Shown: positions 1-9,690, counted from the first letter of the stretch. The stretch: DNA of 60,566 nucleotides from Oscillospiraceae bacterium (GCA_017829075.1 JAGAJA010000026.1:1-60566), one strand, 5' to 3'. A program made the numbers and translations. The notes: generated from the sequence alone by a model not told the origin.

Positions 1-1
1 A

Positions 2-119
2 AGGAAAAGATTTGCTGAAAGACAGTACCGATATCTAGGAAAAGAAACGCAGGCGTACTGTATGTACGTCAAGTTTCTTTGACGACGATAGCGGTGCTGG
101 ATTTCTGCAAAGATTTCCT
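2..119. repeat. Large imperfect palindrome beside azlD
   Basis: The left half and the reverse complement of the right half share their edges (AGGAAA at the end, then TTTGC-GAAA, CAG-ACCG-TATC and AAAGAAAC), and the centre is around GTACTGTATGTAC. The whole stretch can fold into one long hairpin. No gene is visible in it. It lies just past the 3' end of azlD and could be a MITE-like intergenic repeat or a strong terminator for whatever lies left of the window. Confidence 0.6.
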
Positions 120-156
120 GAATTTAAATGGTTATTAGTATCAGATGATGCAGGGG

Positions 157-492
157 CTATTTTATCAGAAATTCCATAACCAACTCAGCGGCAAGCACTC
201 CTCCGCAGGCAGAAACTGCCACCATAAGAAGCCCTCTATTGAAGAACGCAGCCACCAGAGCCGCGGCAAGCCCGGCACAGGCAGTGATCACCGAACCGGT
301 GCTGAAAAAAATCCCCGGTATCGTCATAGCGGTGAGCACCGCATACGGAACATAATAAAGAAAGCTCAGCAGAAACGGCGAGCGGATCTTTTTCCGTATT
401 GCGGCAAGCGGGAGCATTCTTACAAGGTAGGTCACCAGCGCCATTGTCAGTATACTAACGCATAAATAAAGAGTATCAGTCATCTGCTTCAC
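157..492 (-). CDS. azlD: AzlD-type branched-chain amino acid exporter subunit
   Basis: A 111-residue, almost wholly hydrophobic protein with four likely membrane segments, the usual size and composition of AzlD. With AzlC it forms a two-component exporter of branched-chain amino acids in the inner membrane. The start overlaps the end of the upstream azlC by 17 bp, so the two are translationally coupled. Residues near 18-30 (LVTYLVRMLPLA) match the conserved AzlD start region (T-x-x-x-R-x-x-P). Substrate is inferred from family and pairing with AzlC. Confidence 0.88.
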   Translation of the reverse strand: MKQMTDTLYLCVSILTMALVTYLVRMLPLAAIRKKIRSPFLLSFLYYVPYAVLTAMTIPGIFFSTGSVITACAGLAAALVAAFFNRGLLMVAVSACGGVLAAELVMEFLIK

Positions 493-1219
493 CGTCCTCT
501 GTTGGTCTTGGGAACAGCAGCGCTCCCACAGCCGCCGCGATGATCGTGCAGATTATCACAGAAAATCCGGAAGTGATCCCGCTGAACACCGGCACAAATC
601 TGATAACGCAGGACAATGCCGCAGCGATTAGCGCTACCACCAGCACTCCCTTGAAGCGCCTAGCAGGAGGAATGACAATCGCAATAAACATTCCGTAGAT
701 CGCAATGCCCAGCGCCGATTTCACGATATCGGGCAGGATATTACCAAGCAGCGCTCCCGCAGCAGTTCCCGCCGCCCACATGACATATGGCAGAGTTATC
801 AGCCCATACATATATGCAGGAGTAACGTCCCCGGTGTGCGCGCTTGCCACCGCGAAAACCTCGTCAGTTACGCCGAATGATGTGGTGAGCCGGTGGAACA
901 TACTGTACTTCCTGCACAGCTTCTGACTGAGTGACAAGCTCATCAGCGAATAACGCAGGTTGATTATGAGCTGCGCCACAGCAATCTCGGCAAATCCTCC
1001 TGCGGCGGCAATTGTTTCTACTCCGGCAACCTGCCCTGCCGATGTCAGGCAGGTCATGGAAATAAGTATCGCGGCAAGCGGAGGAAGTCCTTTCTGTACC
1101 GCCATGATACCAAAGGCAAAGGATACCGACAGATATCCCAGCCCTATCGGAAGCCCGTCCTTGAAGCCCTTAAGGTATTCGGAGCGGGAAGTTCTGTTTT
1201 TTTCTTCTGTCTGTAACAT
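476..1219 (-). CDS. azlC: AzlC family branched-chain amino acid permease
   Basis: A 247-residue membrane protein with about seven to eight hydrophobic segments. The N-terminal part (residues 12-60, FKDGLPIGLGYLSVSFAFGI) is typical of AzlC. It is the large subunit of the AzlCD exporter that removes excess branched-chain amino acids or toxic analogues. The start is supported by GGGAG a few bases upstream and by a promoter at 1258-1286. It is first in a two-gene operon with azlD and divergent from alaS. No Lrp/AzlB regulator gene lies next to it here. Confidence 0.9.
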   Translation of the reverse strand: MLQTEEKNRTSRSEYLKGFKDGLPIGLGYLSVSFAFGIMAVQKGLPPLAAILISMTCLTSAGQVAGVETIAAAGGFAEIAVAQLIINLRYSLMSLSLSQKLCRKYSMFHRLTTSFGVTDEVFAVASAHTGDVTPAYMYGLITLPYVMWAAGTAAGALLGNILPDIVKSALGIAIYGMFIAIVIPPARRFKGVLVVALIAAALSCVIRFVPVFSGITSGFSVIICTIIAAAVGALLFPRPTEDGEADD

Positions 1220-1257
1220 AATGCTCCCTTTTCTCTTTTATTTTTTGCAACTTTAAT

Positions 1258-1286
1258 ATTGTATCACAAAATCCGACTAATTTCAA
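1258..1286 (-). promoter_or_regulatory. Promoter of azlCD
   Basis: On the minus strand, TTGAAA, a 17-base spacer and TACAAT lie 39 bases upstream of the azlC start. Confidence 0.65.
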
Positions 1287-1357
1287 TACAAAATCCACAT
1301 TTTGAGCCATGATAATTGCATCAATAAAGGAGATGTGTGAAAATTCGCGCGCCGCTA

Positions 1358-1386
1358 TTGACTTTTTTTGACTGAGGTATTATAAT
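1358..1386 (+). promoter_or_regulatory. Promoter of alaS
   Basis: TTGACT, a 17-base spacer and TATAAT. The leader to the alaS start is only about 60 bases, too short for a T-box, so alaS does not appear to be tRNA-controlled here. Confidence 0.75.
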
Positions 1387-1450
1387 AAATATGTATGTGT
1401 TATTCATAAAGGAATAACTATCTTAAATCAAAAGAACGAGGACAAAAATT

Positions 1451-4096
1451 ATGAAATGGACTGGACTAAACGACCTCCGCGAGAGCTATCTCAAATTCTT
1501 TGAGAGCAAGGGTCATCTGCGCATGAACAGCTTTCCGCTGGTTCCGCAGGGTGATAACTCTATCCTGCTCATCAACGCGGGCATGACTCCGCTGAAAAAG
1601 TACTTTCAGGGCATTGAAGAGCCCCCCCGCCACAGAGTAACCACCTGCCAGAAGTGCATACGCACCCCCGATATCGAGAATGTCGGCAAGACCGCCCGCC
1701 ACGGCACCTATTTCGAGATGCTGGGCAACTTCTCCTTTGGCGACTATTTCAAGCATGAGGCAATTGCATGGGCTTGGGAATACCTCACAAAGGTTCTGGA
1801 AATACCGCCGGAGCGCCTGTGGGTGACTATCTACGAGGAGGATGACGAAGCCGGAGATATCTGGGCTAATGAGGTCGGAGTTCCCCGCGAGCGCATCATA
1901 AAGCTCGGCAAGGCTGACAACTTCTGGGAGCACGGAAGCGGCCCCTGCGGTCCCTGCTCTGAGATACACTATGACCGCGGCGAGAAGTACGGTCACTTCG
2001 ACCACATCGGTCAGGACAACTTTGAGGAAGTGGGCGACTGCGACCGTATCATTGAGATATGGAACAACGTATTCACCCAGTTCGACAACGACGGTCACGG
2101 AAATTACACTCAGCTCAAGACAAAGAACATCGACACCGGCATGGGTCTGGAGCGTCTTGCCTGCGTAATGCAGGACGTTGACAACCTGTTCGAGGTGGAC
2201 ACCGTTCAGAATATTCTCAAGAAGATAAGCTCCATTGTCGGCGTTGAGTACAAGCAGGACGAGGTAAAGGACATCTCCCTGCGTGTTATCACCGACCACA
2301 TCAGAAGCACCACATTCATGGTGGGCGACGGCGTTCTTCCCTCCAACGAGGGCAGAGGCTATGTACTGCGCAGACTGCTCCGCCGCGCCGCAAGACACGG
2401 CAGACTGCTCGGCTGCACAAAGCCGTTCCTGCACGAGGTCTGCGACACTGTAATCAACGAGAACCTCTCCGCTTATCCGGAGCTTGACGAGAAGCGCGCC
2501 TACATCAAAAAGGTTATCCAGACCGAGGAGGAGAGCTTCGCAAAGACAATCGACAAGGGTACCGAGATACTCAACGAGATGATAGACAATCTCATCAAGT
2601 CCGGCGAAAAGATCCTGCCCGGCGCGGACGTATTCAAGCTTCACGACACCTACGGTTTCCCCCTTGACCTCACAAAGGAAATTCTCGAAGAAAAAGGACT
2701 TTCCGCAGACGAGGAGGGCTTCCACGCCCTGATGAAGGAGCAGAAGGAAACCGCCAGAAAGAACAAGAAGCTCGGCGGCGGCTGGGATAACGCGAAGAAC
2801 TCCGATCTGGACAAGTTCAAGACCACATTCGTGGGCTACACCACCCTCGAAAAGGAAACCAAGCTGCTTGCTATCGTCAAGAACGGCGAGATCTCCCCGC
2901 TGTGCGAGGAGGGTGACGATGTTTCCGTTGTTCTGGAAGAAACTCCGTTCTATGCGGAAATGGGCGGTCAGGTAGGCGACTGCGGCGTGGTAGTCAGCGG
3001 CGATAACGTCATTGAGATAACCGACACCAAGAAGCTCCCCGGCGGACAGTTCATCTCCAACGGCAAGGTAGTGAGCGGCGGCTTCTCCGAGGGCGAAACC
3101 GTCACCGCACGGGTAGACGCAGAAAAGCGCGCCGCAACTCAGCGCAACCACACCTGCGCTCATATTCTTCAGGCGGCTCTGCGCAGCGTACTCGGCGACC
3201 ATGTTCATCAGGCAGGCTCTTATGTTGACCCGTATCAGTGCCGTTTCGACTTCAGCCATTTCAGCGCACTGACCGCCGAGGAGATCGCTAAGGTCGAGGA
3301 ATATGTAAACAAGGTAATCATGGCGGCTGTTCCGGTAGTCACCGAGGAGCTTCCTATCGAAGAGGCAAAGAAGAAAGGCGCAATGGCGCTGTTCGGCGAG
3401 AAGTACGGCGATGTGGTAAGAGTGGTTTCCGTGGGAGAATACTCCACCGAATTCTGCGGCGGTACTCACCTCAGCAATTCCGCGCAGGCAGGTCTTTTCA
3501 AGATCGTTTCTGAAAGCTCCGTTGCAAGCGGCGTAAGACGTATCGAGGCTGTCACCGGAATGAATGTGCTGAATATGCTGAACTCCATGAAGGACACTAT
3601 CGCCAAGGCTTCCGACGCGCTCAAGATCCCCAACTCCAACGAGCTGGTTCACCGCTGTGAGAGCGTTATGGCGGAGCTTCGTGAAAAGGACAAGAAGATT
3701 GAAAGCATGGCGCAGGCTGCGGCAAACGCACAGCTCGGAGATCTCGGCGCGGACTGCCCCGAGGTTGCCGGAGTCAAGATAATCACTGCGGCTCTCAATG
3801 GCACCGGCGCGGACGGACTGCGCAAGATAGGCGATTCGCTGGGCGACAAGTTCGACTGCTTCGTGGCTGTTCTCGCGGGAACCAACGAGGGCAAGAGCAA
3901 TATCCTCTGCAAGTGCTCCAAGAGCGCTGTCGCAAAGGGCGCAAATGCCGGAACGCTGGTTCGTGAGATCGCTGCTGTCGCAGGAGGAAAGGGCGGCGGA
4001 AAGCCGGATCAGGCTATGGCGGGTATCCCGGACGCTTCCAAGATAAAGGACGCGCTGGCTGCTGCGGCTGATATCGCTGCGAAGTATATCAAGTAA
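1451..4096 (+). CDS. alaS: Alanyl-tRNA synthetase
   Basis: An 881-residue class II alanyl-tRNA synthetase that charges tRNA-Ala and edits mischarged Ser and Gly. The N-terminal catalytic core starts with the typical LRESYLKFFESKGH and contains TCQKCIRTPDIENVGKTARH. The editing domain carries the zinc ligand set (HTCAHILQAAL near residue 565 and FCGGTHLSN near residue 671). The C-terminal part is the oligomerisation/DHHA1 domain, with the glycine-rich GGKGGGKPDQAMAG near residue 842. The length is normal for bacteria. It has its own promoter and is followed by a hairpin at 4118-4147. Confidence 0.98.
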   Translation: MKWTGLNDLRESYLKFFESKGHLRMNSFPLVPQGDNSILLINAGMTPLKKYFQGIEEPPRHRVTTCQKCIRTPDIENVGKTARHGTYFEMLGNFSFGDYFKHEAIAWAWEYLTKVLEIPPERLWVTIYEEDDEAGDIWANEVGVPRERIIKLGKADNFWEHGSGPCGPCSEIHYDRGEKYGHFDHIGQDNFEEVGDCDRIIEIWNNVFTQFDNDGHGNYTQLKTKNIDTGMGLERLACVMQDVDNLFEVDTVQNILKKISSIVGVEYKQDEVKDISLRVITDHIRSTTFMVGDGVLPSNEGRGYVLRRLLRRAARHGRLLGCTKPFLHEVCDTVINENLSAYPELDEKRAYIKKVIQTEEESFAKTIDKGTEILNEMIDNLIKSGEKILPGADVFKLHDTYGFPLDLTKEILEEKGLSADEEGFHALMKEQKETARKNKKLGGGWDNAKNSDLDKFKTTFVGYTTLEKETKLLAIVKNGEISPLCEEGDDVSVVLEETPFYAEMGGQVGDCGVVVSGDNVIEITDTKKLPGGQFISNGKVVSGGFSEGETVTARVDAEKRAATQRNHTCAHILQAALRSVLGDHVHQAGSYVDPYQCRFDFSHFSALTAEEIAKVEEYVNKVIMAAVPVVTEELPIEEAKKKGAMALFGEKYGDVVRVVSVGEYSTEFCGGTHLSNSAQAGLFKIVSESSVASGVRRIEAVTGMNVLNMLNSMKDTIAKASDALKIPNSNELVHRCESVMAELREKDKKIESMAQAAANAQLGDLGADCPEVAGVKIITAALNGTGADGLRKIGDSLGDKFDCFVAVLAGTNEGKSNILCKCSKSAVAKGANAGTLVREIAAVAGGKGGGKPDQAMAGIPDASKIKDALAAAADIAAKYIK

Positions 4097-4117
4097 GCCA
4101 TGAACTGAATATTGCAG

Positions 4118-4155
4118 TACGGTCTTTGCGGTTACAAAAAGACCGTATTGTTGAA
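4118..4155 (+). terminator. Hairpin terminator after alaS
   Basis: TACGGTCTTT and AAAGACCGTA form a perfect 10-bp stem with a 10-base loop. The following sequence is AT-rich but only weakly T-rich, so termination may be partial. Confidence 0.55.
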
Positions 4156-4229
4156 TAATAGAGTAAAGTTTTCGTTAAGCAATACAAAAAACGCAACCAA
4201 CTGCGCTCATTTGTGGTATCATATAATAG

Positions 4230-4579
<350 letters not shown>

Positions 4580-4580
<1 letters not shown>

Positions 4581-5635
4581 TGGCAAAGGCAGCTACCTTT
4601 ACCCTTGTTCCGGAGAGCGCGCTCAATTCTGAGCTGAAAGCCGGCAGGCTGCGCCGGGCATATTTCCTGTACGGCGAGGAGGTCTACCTCACCGGACTTT
4701 ATGCTGACAAAATTGCAAAGACCGCCGGCGGCGACGAGGCTGACGGGCTGAATTTCCTGCGGCTCAGAGGCGTTCCGGATATGAATTCTCTGTCGGATTT
4801 CGCGGAGAGTATGCCGTTTTTCGCAGAGCACAAGTGCGTTAGGATAACCGACCTCGACCCGGAGGAGCTGGACAACGACCAGCTTAAAGCGCTGATCTCG
4901 CTTATTGAGCAGCTTCCGGACACGACCGTGCTGATAATAGCCCAGACCGGGCTTGAGGTAGACGACAGAAAGCCCAAAGCCAAGACCAAGAAGCTCATTC
5001 AGGCGATAGAGCAGTGTGGCGCGGTCTGCAAAATGCAGTTCCTGCCGCTGGAAAAAACCGCGGCTATGGCGGCGAAAAAGGCGGCACGCAGCGGCTGCTC
5101 CCTGTCGCAGGAAAATGCCCTGCACCTAGCGGAGCTGTGCGGACGCAGCCTCACCATTATCCAGAACGAGGTGGACAAGCTCTGCGCCTATCAGCAGAGC
5201 GGAGAGATCTCCAGAGCGGATATCGACGCCCTCACTCCCCGCCAGATTGACGTCAGCGTTTACGCCCTTGCGGACAGCTTGCTGAGCGGAAAGCCGGGAA
5301 CCGCTTACCGAATGCTGGACGATATTTTCGCCCAGTGCGTGGAACCGATAATCATTATGTCCGCGCTGTCCGGCGCGTTTGTGGACTACTACCGGGCGAA
5401 GCTGGGACAGCAGGCGCGGAAAACTCCGGCGGACGCGGCAAAGGATTTCGGATATTACGGCAGGGCATTCGTCATGACAAACGCCTACCGTTCGGTGCAG
5501 CGACTATCAGAGCGATTCCTGAAGGACTGCATTGCGGTGCTGTTCCGGACAAATAAACTGATGAATTCCTCCAAGACCGACAGCCGTCTGCTGCTTGAAC
5601 GGGCGATAGCGGAGATTTCTGCGCTGCCTCACTGA
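4580..5635 (+). CDS. holA: DNA polymerase III delta subunit
   Basis: A 351-residue clamp-loader delta subunit, normal length. The order is typical: an N-terminal AAA-like fold beginning with the LRRAYFLYGEEVYLT motif (residues 24-38), a middle three-helix domain with LTPRQIDVSVYALADSLL near residue 216, and a C-terminal collar domain. It opens the sliding clamp and loads it at primed DNA. It overlaps the HIT gene by one base and is followed after 7 bases by rnmV. Confidence 0.93.
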
Positions 5636-5642
5636 AAAATAC

Positions 5643-6263
5643 ATGATACGAATAAAACAAGCAATAATAACAGAGGGCAGATACGACAAGATCCGGCTTT
5701 CCAACATAGTTGACGCAGTGATAATCTGCACCAACGGCTTTGCCATATTCAAGGACAGGGAGAAGCAGGAGCTTATAAAGTCCCTCGCCGCGAAAACCGG
5801 AATAATCATTCTCACCGACAGCGACAGCGCGGGCTTCAAAATACGCTCGTTCATTCGCGGCTTTGTGAAGCAGGGCGAGGTGCTGAATGCGGTAACTCCG
5901 GACATATACGGCAAGGAGCGCAGAAAGCTCCAGCCCTCGAAGCAGGGCAAGCTGGGTGTGGAGGGGATACCGGACGAGCTGCTGATTGAGGCGCTCAGGA
6001 ATGCCGGAGCAACCCAGCTTGACGGCGAAGCCAGACCGGAAAATCCAGACCCGGTGACCCGTGTGGATCTTATGGATCTGGGGCTTATCGGCGGCGAAAA
6101 CTGCTCCCAGCGGCGCAGGGAATTACAGCGCAGGCTGGGTCTGCCGGAGCTGCTTACCGCAAAGCTGCTGCTGGAGGTTGTAAACAAAATGTATAAACGT
6201 GACGAATTTATACAAATCGTCCATGCAATTGACGAAGTTCCCTCAGAAAAAAACTCTTTATAG
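5643..6263 (+). CDS. rnmV: Ribonuclease M5-like TOPRIM protein
   Basis: A 206-residue protein with the TOPRIM motif set of RNase M5: IITEGRYDK near residue 8, the CTNGF turn near residue 29, and LTDSDSAGFKIR near residues 57-68. RNase M5 matures 5S rRNA. The C-terminal half (GVEGIPDELLIEAL onward) is the DUF4093-type extension common to clostridial members. No ribosome site stronger than an A-rich stretch is seen, and the gene lies 7 bases after holA, so coupling is likely. The 5S substrate is inferred from family. Confidence 0.85.
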   Translation: MIRIKQAIITEGRYDKIRLSNIVDAVIICTNGFAIFKDREKQELIKSLAAKTGIIILTDSDSAGFKIRSFIRGFVKQGEVLNAVTPDIYGKERRKLQPSKQGKLGVEGIPDELLIEALRNAGATQLDGEARPENPDPVTRVDLMDLGLIGGENCSQRRRELQRRLGLPELLTAKLLLEVVNKMYKRDEFIQIVHAIDEVPSEKNSL

Positions 6264-6272
6264 GTGCAATTT

Positions 6273-7703
6273 ATGGTTTTTTCCAGTTTAACCTTTTTGT
6301 TCGCGTTTCTTCCGATAACGCTGATATTGTATTATCTCGTGCCGGACAAGGCGAAAAACGTAATTATCCTCATCAGCGGACTTATCTTCTACGCGTGGGG
6401 TGAGCCGATATATGTACTGGTGATGATAGCTTCTACGGCGATAGACTACACCGCCGGACGGCTCATTCATAAATACGATGACAAGCCGAAAATAAGGCTC
6501 ATTTGCCTTATTGTGTCGCTGGTGATGAATTTAGGACTTCTCGGAACGTTCAAGTATCTCGGATTTATCATCGAGTCGCTGAACGCTTGGCTGGGGCTTG
6601 CGATACCAAATCCCAACCTGCCGCTTCCTATCGGCATCAGCTTTTTCACGTTCCAGTCGATGAGCTACACCATTGACCTCTATCGCAGACAGATAAAGGT
6701 GCAGAAGAACCCAGTGAGCTTTATCGCATTCGTGACGCTGTTCCCGCAGATCGTTGCCGGGCCTATTGTGCGCTACGAGGATATCCAGAATGAGATCGAC
6801 CACCGGACTATCACCGAGAAAATGGTGGGGGACGGTATCTCCCGGTTTATCGTGGGTCTTGGCAAAAAGGTGCTGATCGCAAACAACATCGGACTTCTCT
6901 GGACGGAGGTAAAGTCGCTGGAATACGGCGAGCTGTCGGCGGTGACCGCATGGCTTGGAATTCTTGCGTTCACGTTCCAGATCTACTTTGATTTCAGCGG
7001 ATATTCCGACATGGCGATAGGTCTGGGCAAGATGATGGGCTTCACCTTCCCGGAAAACTTCAACTATCCCTATATGAGCCACAGCGTATCTGAATTCTGG
7101 CGCAGGTGGCACATCACGCTTGGAAACTGGTTCAAGAGCTATATATATTTCCCGCTGGGCGGCAGCCGCAAGGGACTTCCCCGCACGATAATCAATCTCC
7201 TCATTGTGTGGACTGTCACCGGCATCTGGCACGGCGCAAGCTGGAACTTCATGATGTGGGGCGCGTATTTCGGCGTGCTTATCGTGATAGAGAGGCTGTT
7301 CCTCGGCAAGGTGCTTGAGAAGATACCCGCGTTCTTTAGCTGGCTGTACACCTTTGTTATGGTGGTGTTCGGCTGGGTGCTGTTCGATGCAGTGGCGCCC
7401 GGTACGGTGGGCTTCGGCAGTATGTTCAGTCAGGTGGGAACTTATATCGCGGCGATGTTCGGCGGCAATGGAGTGTTCCTCGACAACACAGCGATAAACT
7501 ATATTGTGAACTACGGGCTTATTTTCGCGGTATGTATGTTTGGCAGCTCCGATGTACTCAAGTCTATCACGGAGTTTATCAGGAAAAAGGCTCCGGTTTG
7601 GGTGCAGTACGGCTTCCCGCTGGTGAATGCGGTGATAATGCTTGCCTCGGTGGCATACCTCTCCACCTCCAACTACAACCCGTTCTTGTACTTTAACTTC
7701 TGA
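6273..7703 (+). CDS. AlgI-type MBOAT O-acyltransferase
   Basis: A 476-residue polytopic membrane protein of the MBOAT family (AlgI/DltB type). It starts with the hallmark MVFSSLTFLFAFLP, has PQIVAGPIVRYEDI near residue 157 and the catalytic-histidine region TGIWHGASWNFMMWG near residue 313. MBOAT proteins pass acyl groups across the membrane to an extracytoplasmic polysaccharide. A GTG three codons earlier is possible, but ATG at 6273 fits the family. The next gene is a DHHW protein, which usually completes the transfer, so the pair likely acetylates a cell-surface glycan. The polymer is unknown. Confidence 0.88.
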   Translation: MVFSSLTFLFAFLPITLILYYLVPDKAKNVIILISGLIFYAWGEPIYVLVMIASTAIDYTAGRLIHKYDDKPKIRLICLIVSLVMNLGLLGTFKYLGFIIESLNAWLGLAIPNPNLPLPIGISFFTFQSMSYTIDLYRRQIKVQKNPVSFIAFVTLFPQIVAGPIVRYEDIQNEIDHRTITEKMVGDGISRFIVGLGKKVLIANNIGLLWTEVKSLEYGELSAVTAWLGILAFTFQIYFDFSGYSDMAIGLGKMMGFTFPENFNYPYMSHSVSEFWRRWHITLGNWFKSYIYFPLGGSRKGLPRTIINLLIVWTVTGIWHGASWNFMMWGAYFGVLIVIERLFLGKVLEKIPAFFSWLYTFVMVVFGWVLFDAVAPGTVGFGSMFSQVGTYIAAMFGGNGVFLDNTAINYIVNYGLIFAVCMFGSSDVLKSITEFIRKKAPVWVQYGFPLVNAVIMLASVAYLSTSNYNPFLYFNF

Positions 7704-7718
7704 TGAAAGGAGAACAGC

Positions 7719-8954
7719 ATGGATAACATGGATAAAGAAAAGAAGAAATTCTCCATGACCCCGGCAAAGCTGATGATAGCGCTGTTTACAGTGATAAGTC
7801 TTGCCATTCCGATAACCACCGCCATTCTCCCGAAGCAGGAGCGCAGCGAAGTCGAAAACCGCACTCTGGCGAAATTCCCTCAGATAATTAACCAGACGAA
7901 GCTTGATAAAGCGGAGAATTTCGCCGACGTGATAGGCGCGGTGCGCTGGGAGGACATCACAGTCCGGGACGAGGACAGCTATATGGATAAGCTGGAAACC
8001 TATTTCTGCGACCACCTTGTAGGCCGCGAGGAATGGGTAAGAGCCAGAAACACCATGGAAATGCTCGCCGGAAAAAAGGAGATAAACGAGGTCTACACCC
8101 TGAAAAACCAGATGATACAGGTGTTCAAGGAATATGACGTGGAAACCGTCAACGCCTCTCTCAACGCAATGAACCGATTTGCGGAAACCCACCCGGATAT
8201 GCAGTGTAGCCTGATGATAGCGCCCACTGCTCAGGAGCTTTTCAGCTCTGAGATACCGACCTACGCGGGATATCTTAGCGAAAAGGCGTTCATTGACGAG
8301 TGCTACAAGAAAATGCAGGGAGTCACCACGATAGACTGCCTGAGCTACCTATCCGGGCATCAGTCGGACTACATCTTCTACCGCACCGACCATCACTGGA
8401 CGAGTCTTGGCGCGTATTACGCGTACTGTGCAGCGGCTAAGGCACTGGGTTACAGCAGCTACGGTCTTAATTCCTTTAATATCGAAACCGCGAGCAGCAG
8501 CTTCCGGGGTACGCTTTATTCAAAAACGCTGGACAATTCGATAACTCCGGACAGCATTGACTACTACCACCTTGCCTCCGGCGAGCCAAAGGTCAAGATG
8601 ACGGTGTTTGACGGCACAAAGGAAACGGTTTACGACAGCCTTTATGTCAGAAGCTTCCTTGATGTAAAGGACAAATACTCCAGCTTCACCGGCTCGAATG
8701 CGCCTATCGTCACCATTGAAACGGACGTTGACAACGGCAAGAGCCTGCTTATGGTAAAGGACAGCTACGCCCACAGTCTTGTGCCGTTCCTGTCAAAGCA
8801 TTACAGCAAAATAACAATGGTGGACATGCGGTATATCAACACCGACCTCAGTAAATTCATTGATGTGGACAGCTATCAGCAGACGCTGTTTATGTTCAAC
8901 GCAATATCTTTCAGCTCGGATATTCATTTGAAAAAGATACTGCTGACGAAATAA
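7719..8954 (+). CDS. DHHW/AlgJ-X-like O-acetylation partner
   Basis: A 411-residue protein with one N-terminal membrane anchor (residues 12-34) and an extracytoplasmic SGNH-like domain. The signature DHHWTSLGAYYAY is near residue 225 and MVKDSYAHSLVPFL near residue 345 supplies the serine motif. In the AlgJ/AlgX group this domain takes the acetyl group from the MBOAT partner and places it on the polysaccharide. It follows the MBOAT gene after 15 bases with AAAGGAG upstream. A strong hairpin terminator ends the transcript. Confidence 0.82.
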   Translation: MDNMDKEKKKFSMTPAKLMIALFTVISLAIPITTAILPKQERSEVENRTLAKFPQIINQTKLDKAENFADVIGAVRWEDITVRDEDSYMDKLETYFCDHLVGREEWVRARNTMEMLAGKKEINEVYTLKNQMIQVFKEYDVETVNASLNAMNRFAETHPDMQCSLMIAPTAQELFSSEIPTYAGYLSEKAFIDECYKKMQGVTTIDCLSYLSGHQSDYIFYRTDHHWTSLGAYYAYCAAAKALGYSSYGLNSFNIETASSSFRGTLYSKTLDNSITPDSIDYYHLASGEPKVKMTVFDGTKETVYDSLYVRSFLDVKDKYSSFTGSNAPIVTIETDVDNGKSLLMVKDSYAHSLVPFLSKHYSKITMVDMRYINTDLSKFIDVDSYQQTLFMFNAISFSSDIHLKKILLTK

Positions 8955-8957
8955 AAA

Positions 8958-8992
8958 ATGCGGCGCTGTTTTTTTACAGCGCCGCATATTTA
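8958..8992. terminator. Bidirectional terminator
   Basis: A perfect 12-bp stem (ATGCGGCGCTGT with its complement) around a T6 loop, with A-rich and T-rich flanks. It separates the convergent DHHW gene and the kinase-like gene and can serve both strands. Confidence 0.85.
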
Positions 8993-8999
8993 TCTTAGT

Positions 9000-9599
9000 T
9001 CAGTCCTTGTAGTACATCTTGATAAAACTCTCAAGAAGATCCACCGAGCCGTCAATTCCAAGAGCGGAACTGTCAACGCACAGCTCATAATTTTCAGGAA
9101 CTCCCCAACGCTTGTCGGTGTAGTAATTGTAGTAGGAAATGCGCTGCTTATCCATGCGCTTGACATACTCCGCAGCGTGCTTTTCACCGATGCCGTAGGA
9201 ATTGATCGCGCGCTTTACCCTGTCCTCAAACGGAGCGGTAATGTAGATATTCACCACATTGTTAAAGTCCCGCAGAGCATAGTCCGCGCACCGCCCGATG
9301 ATAAGGCAGGATTCATTTGAAGCTATCTTCTGGATCGCGTTTAGCTGCGCGAAAAACAGCGCGTCATCAAACGGAACTCCACCCTGTCCGTAGGTAGTGG
9401 ACAGCAGATAAAGGAAGCTGTTGGTACGGCGCTCGTCACTCTCCTCAAAATGGGTCTTGTGAATGCCGCTGTCCTTTGCTGCGATATCCAGCAGCTTATT
9501 GTCGTAGAACTCGATGCCGAGCCGCTTCGCCAGCTTTTCGCCGATCTCGCGTCCACCGCTGCCGTATTGTCTTGTGATAGTGATTATACGCTTTGCCAT
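9000..9599 (-). CDS. Cytidylate kinase-like family protein
   Basis: A 199-residue P-loop kinase-like protein. The N-terminus ITITRQYGSGGREIGEKLA carries the nucleotide-binding loop of the Cytidylate_kin2 family, with LIIGRCADY near residue 99. Members resemble cytidylate kinase but their substrate is mostly unproven, so the call stays at family level. It is transcribed alone from the promoter at 9662-9690. A perfect palindrome just after the promoter suggests repressor control. Confidence 0.83.
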   Translation of the reverse strand: MAKRIITITRQYGSGGREIGEKLAKRLGIEFYDNKLLDIAAKDSGIHKTHFEESDERRTNSFLYLLSTTYGQGGVPFDDALFFAQLNAIQKIASNESCLIIGRCADYALRDFNNVVNIYITAPFEDRVKRAINSYGIGEKHAAEYVKRMDKQRISYYNYYTDKRWGVPENYELCVDSSALGIDGSVDLLESFIKMYYKD

Positions 9600-9629
9600 A
9601 ACTGATCGCCTCCGTCTGCCTGTAAACTC

Positions 9630-9646
9630 ACCTATACTGTATAGGT
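9630..9646 (-). promoter_or_regulatory. Candidate operator palindrome
   Basis: ACCTATAC-T-GTATAGGT is a perfect inverted repeat with a one-base centre. It lies 16 bases downstream of the -10 box of the kinase-like gene, where a bound repressor would block transcription. The protein that binds it is unknown. Confidence 0.5.
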
Positions 9647-9661
9647 ATTTCCTTTATCTTG

Positions 9662-9690
9662 ATTATATCACACGGAAACAGATTTGTCCA
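9662..9690 (-). promoter_or_regulatory. Promoter of the cytidylate kinase-like gene
   Basis: Minus strand TGGACA, 17-base spacer, TATAAT, about 60 bases ahead of the start codon. Confidence 0.65.

Noticed and set aside
1466..3652. 728-residue leftward open frame opposite alaS
   Set aside because: It is the antisense shadow of alaS: no ribosome site, no family pattern, and codon use mirrors the real gene.
6531..8192. 553-residue leftward frame across the MBOAT and DHHW genes
   Set aside because: Spans two real genes on the other strand and is His/Arg-rich, typical of antisense frames.
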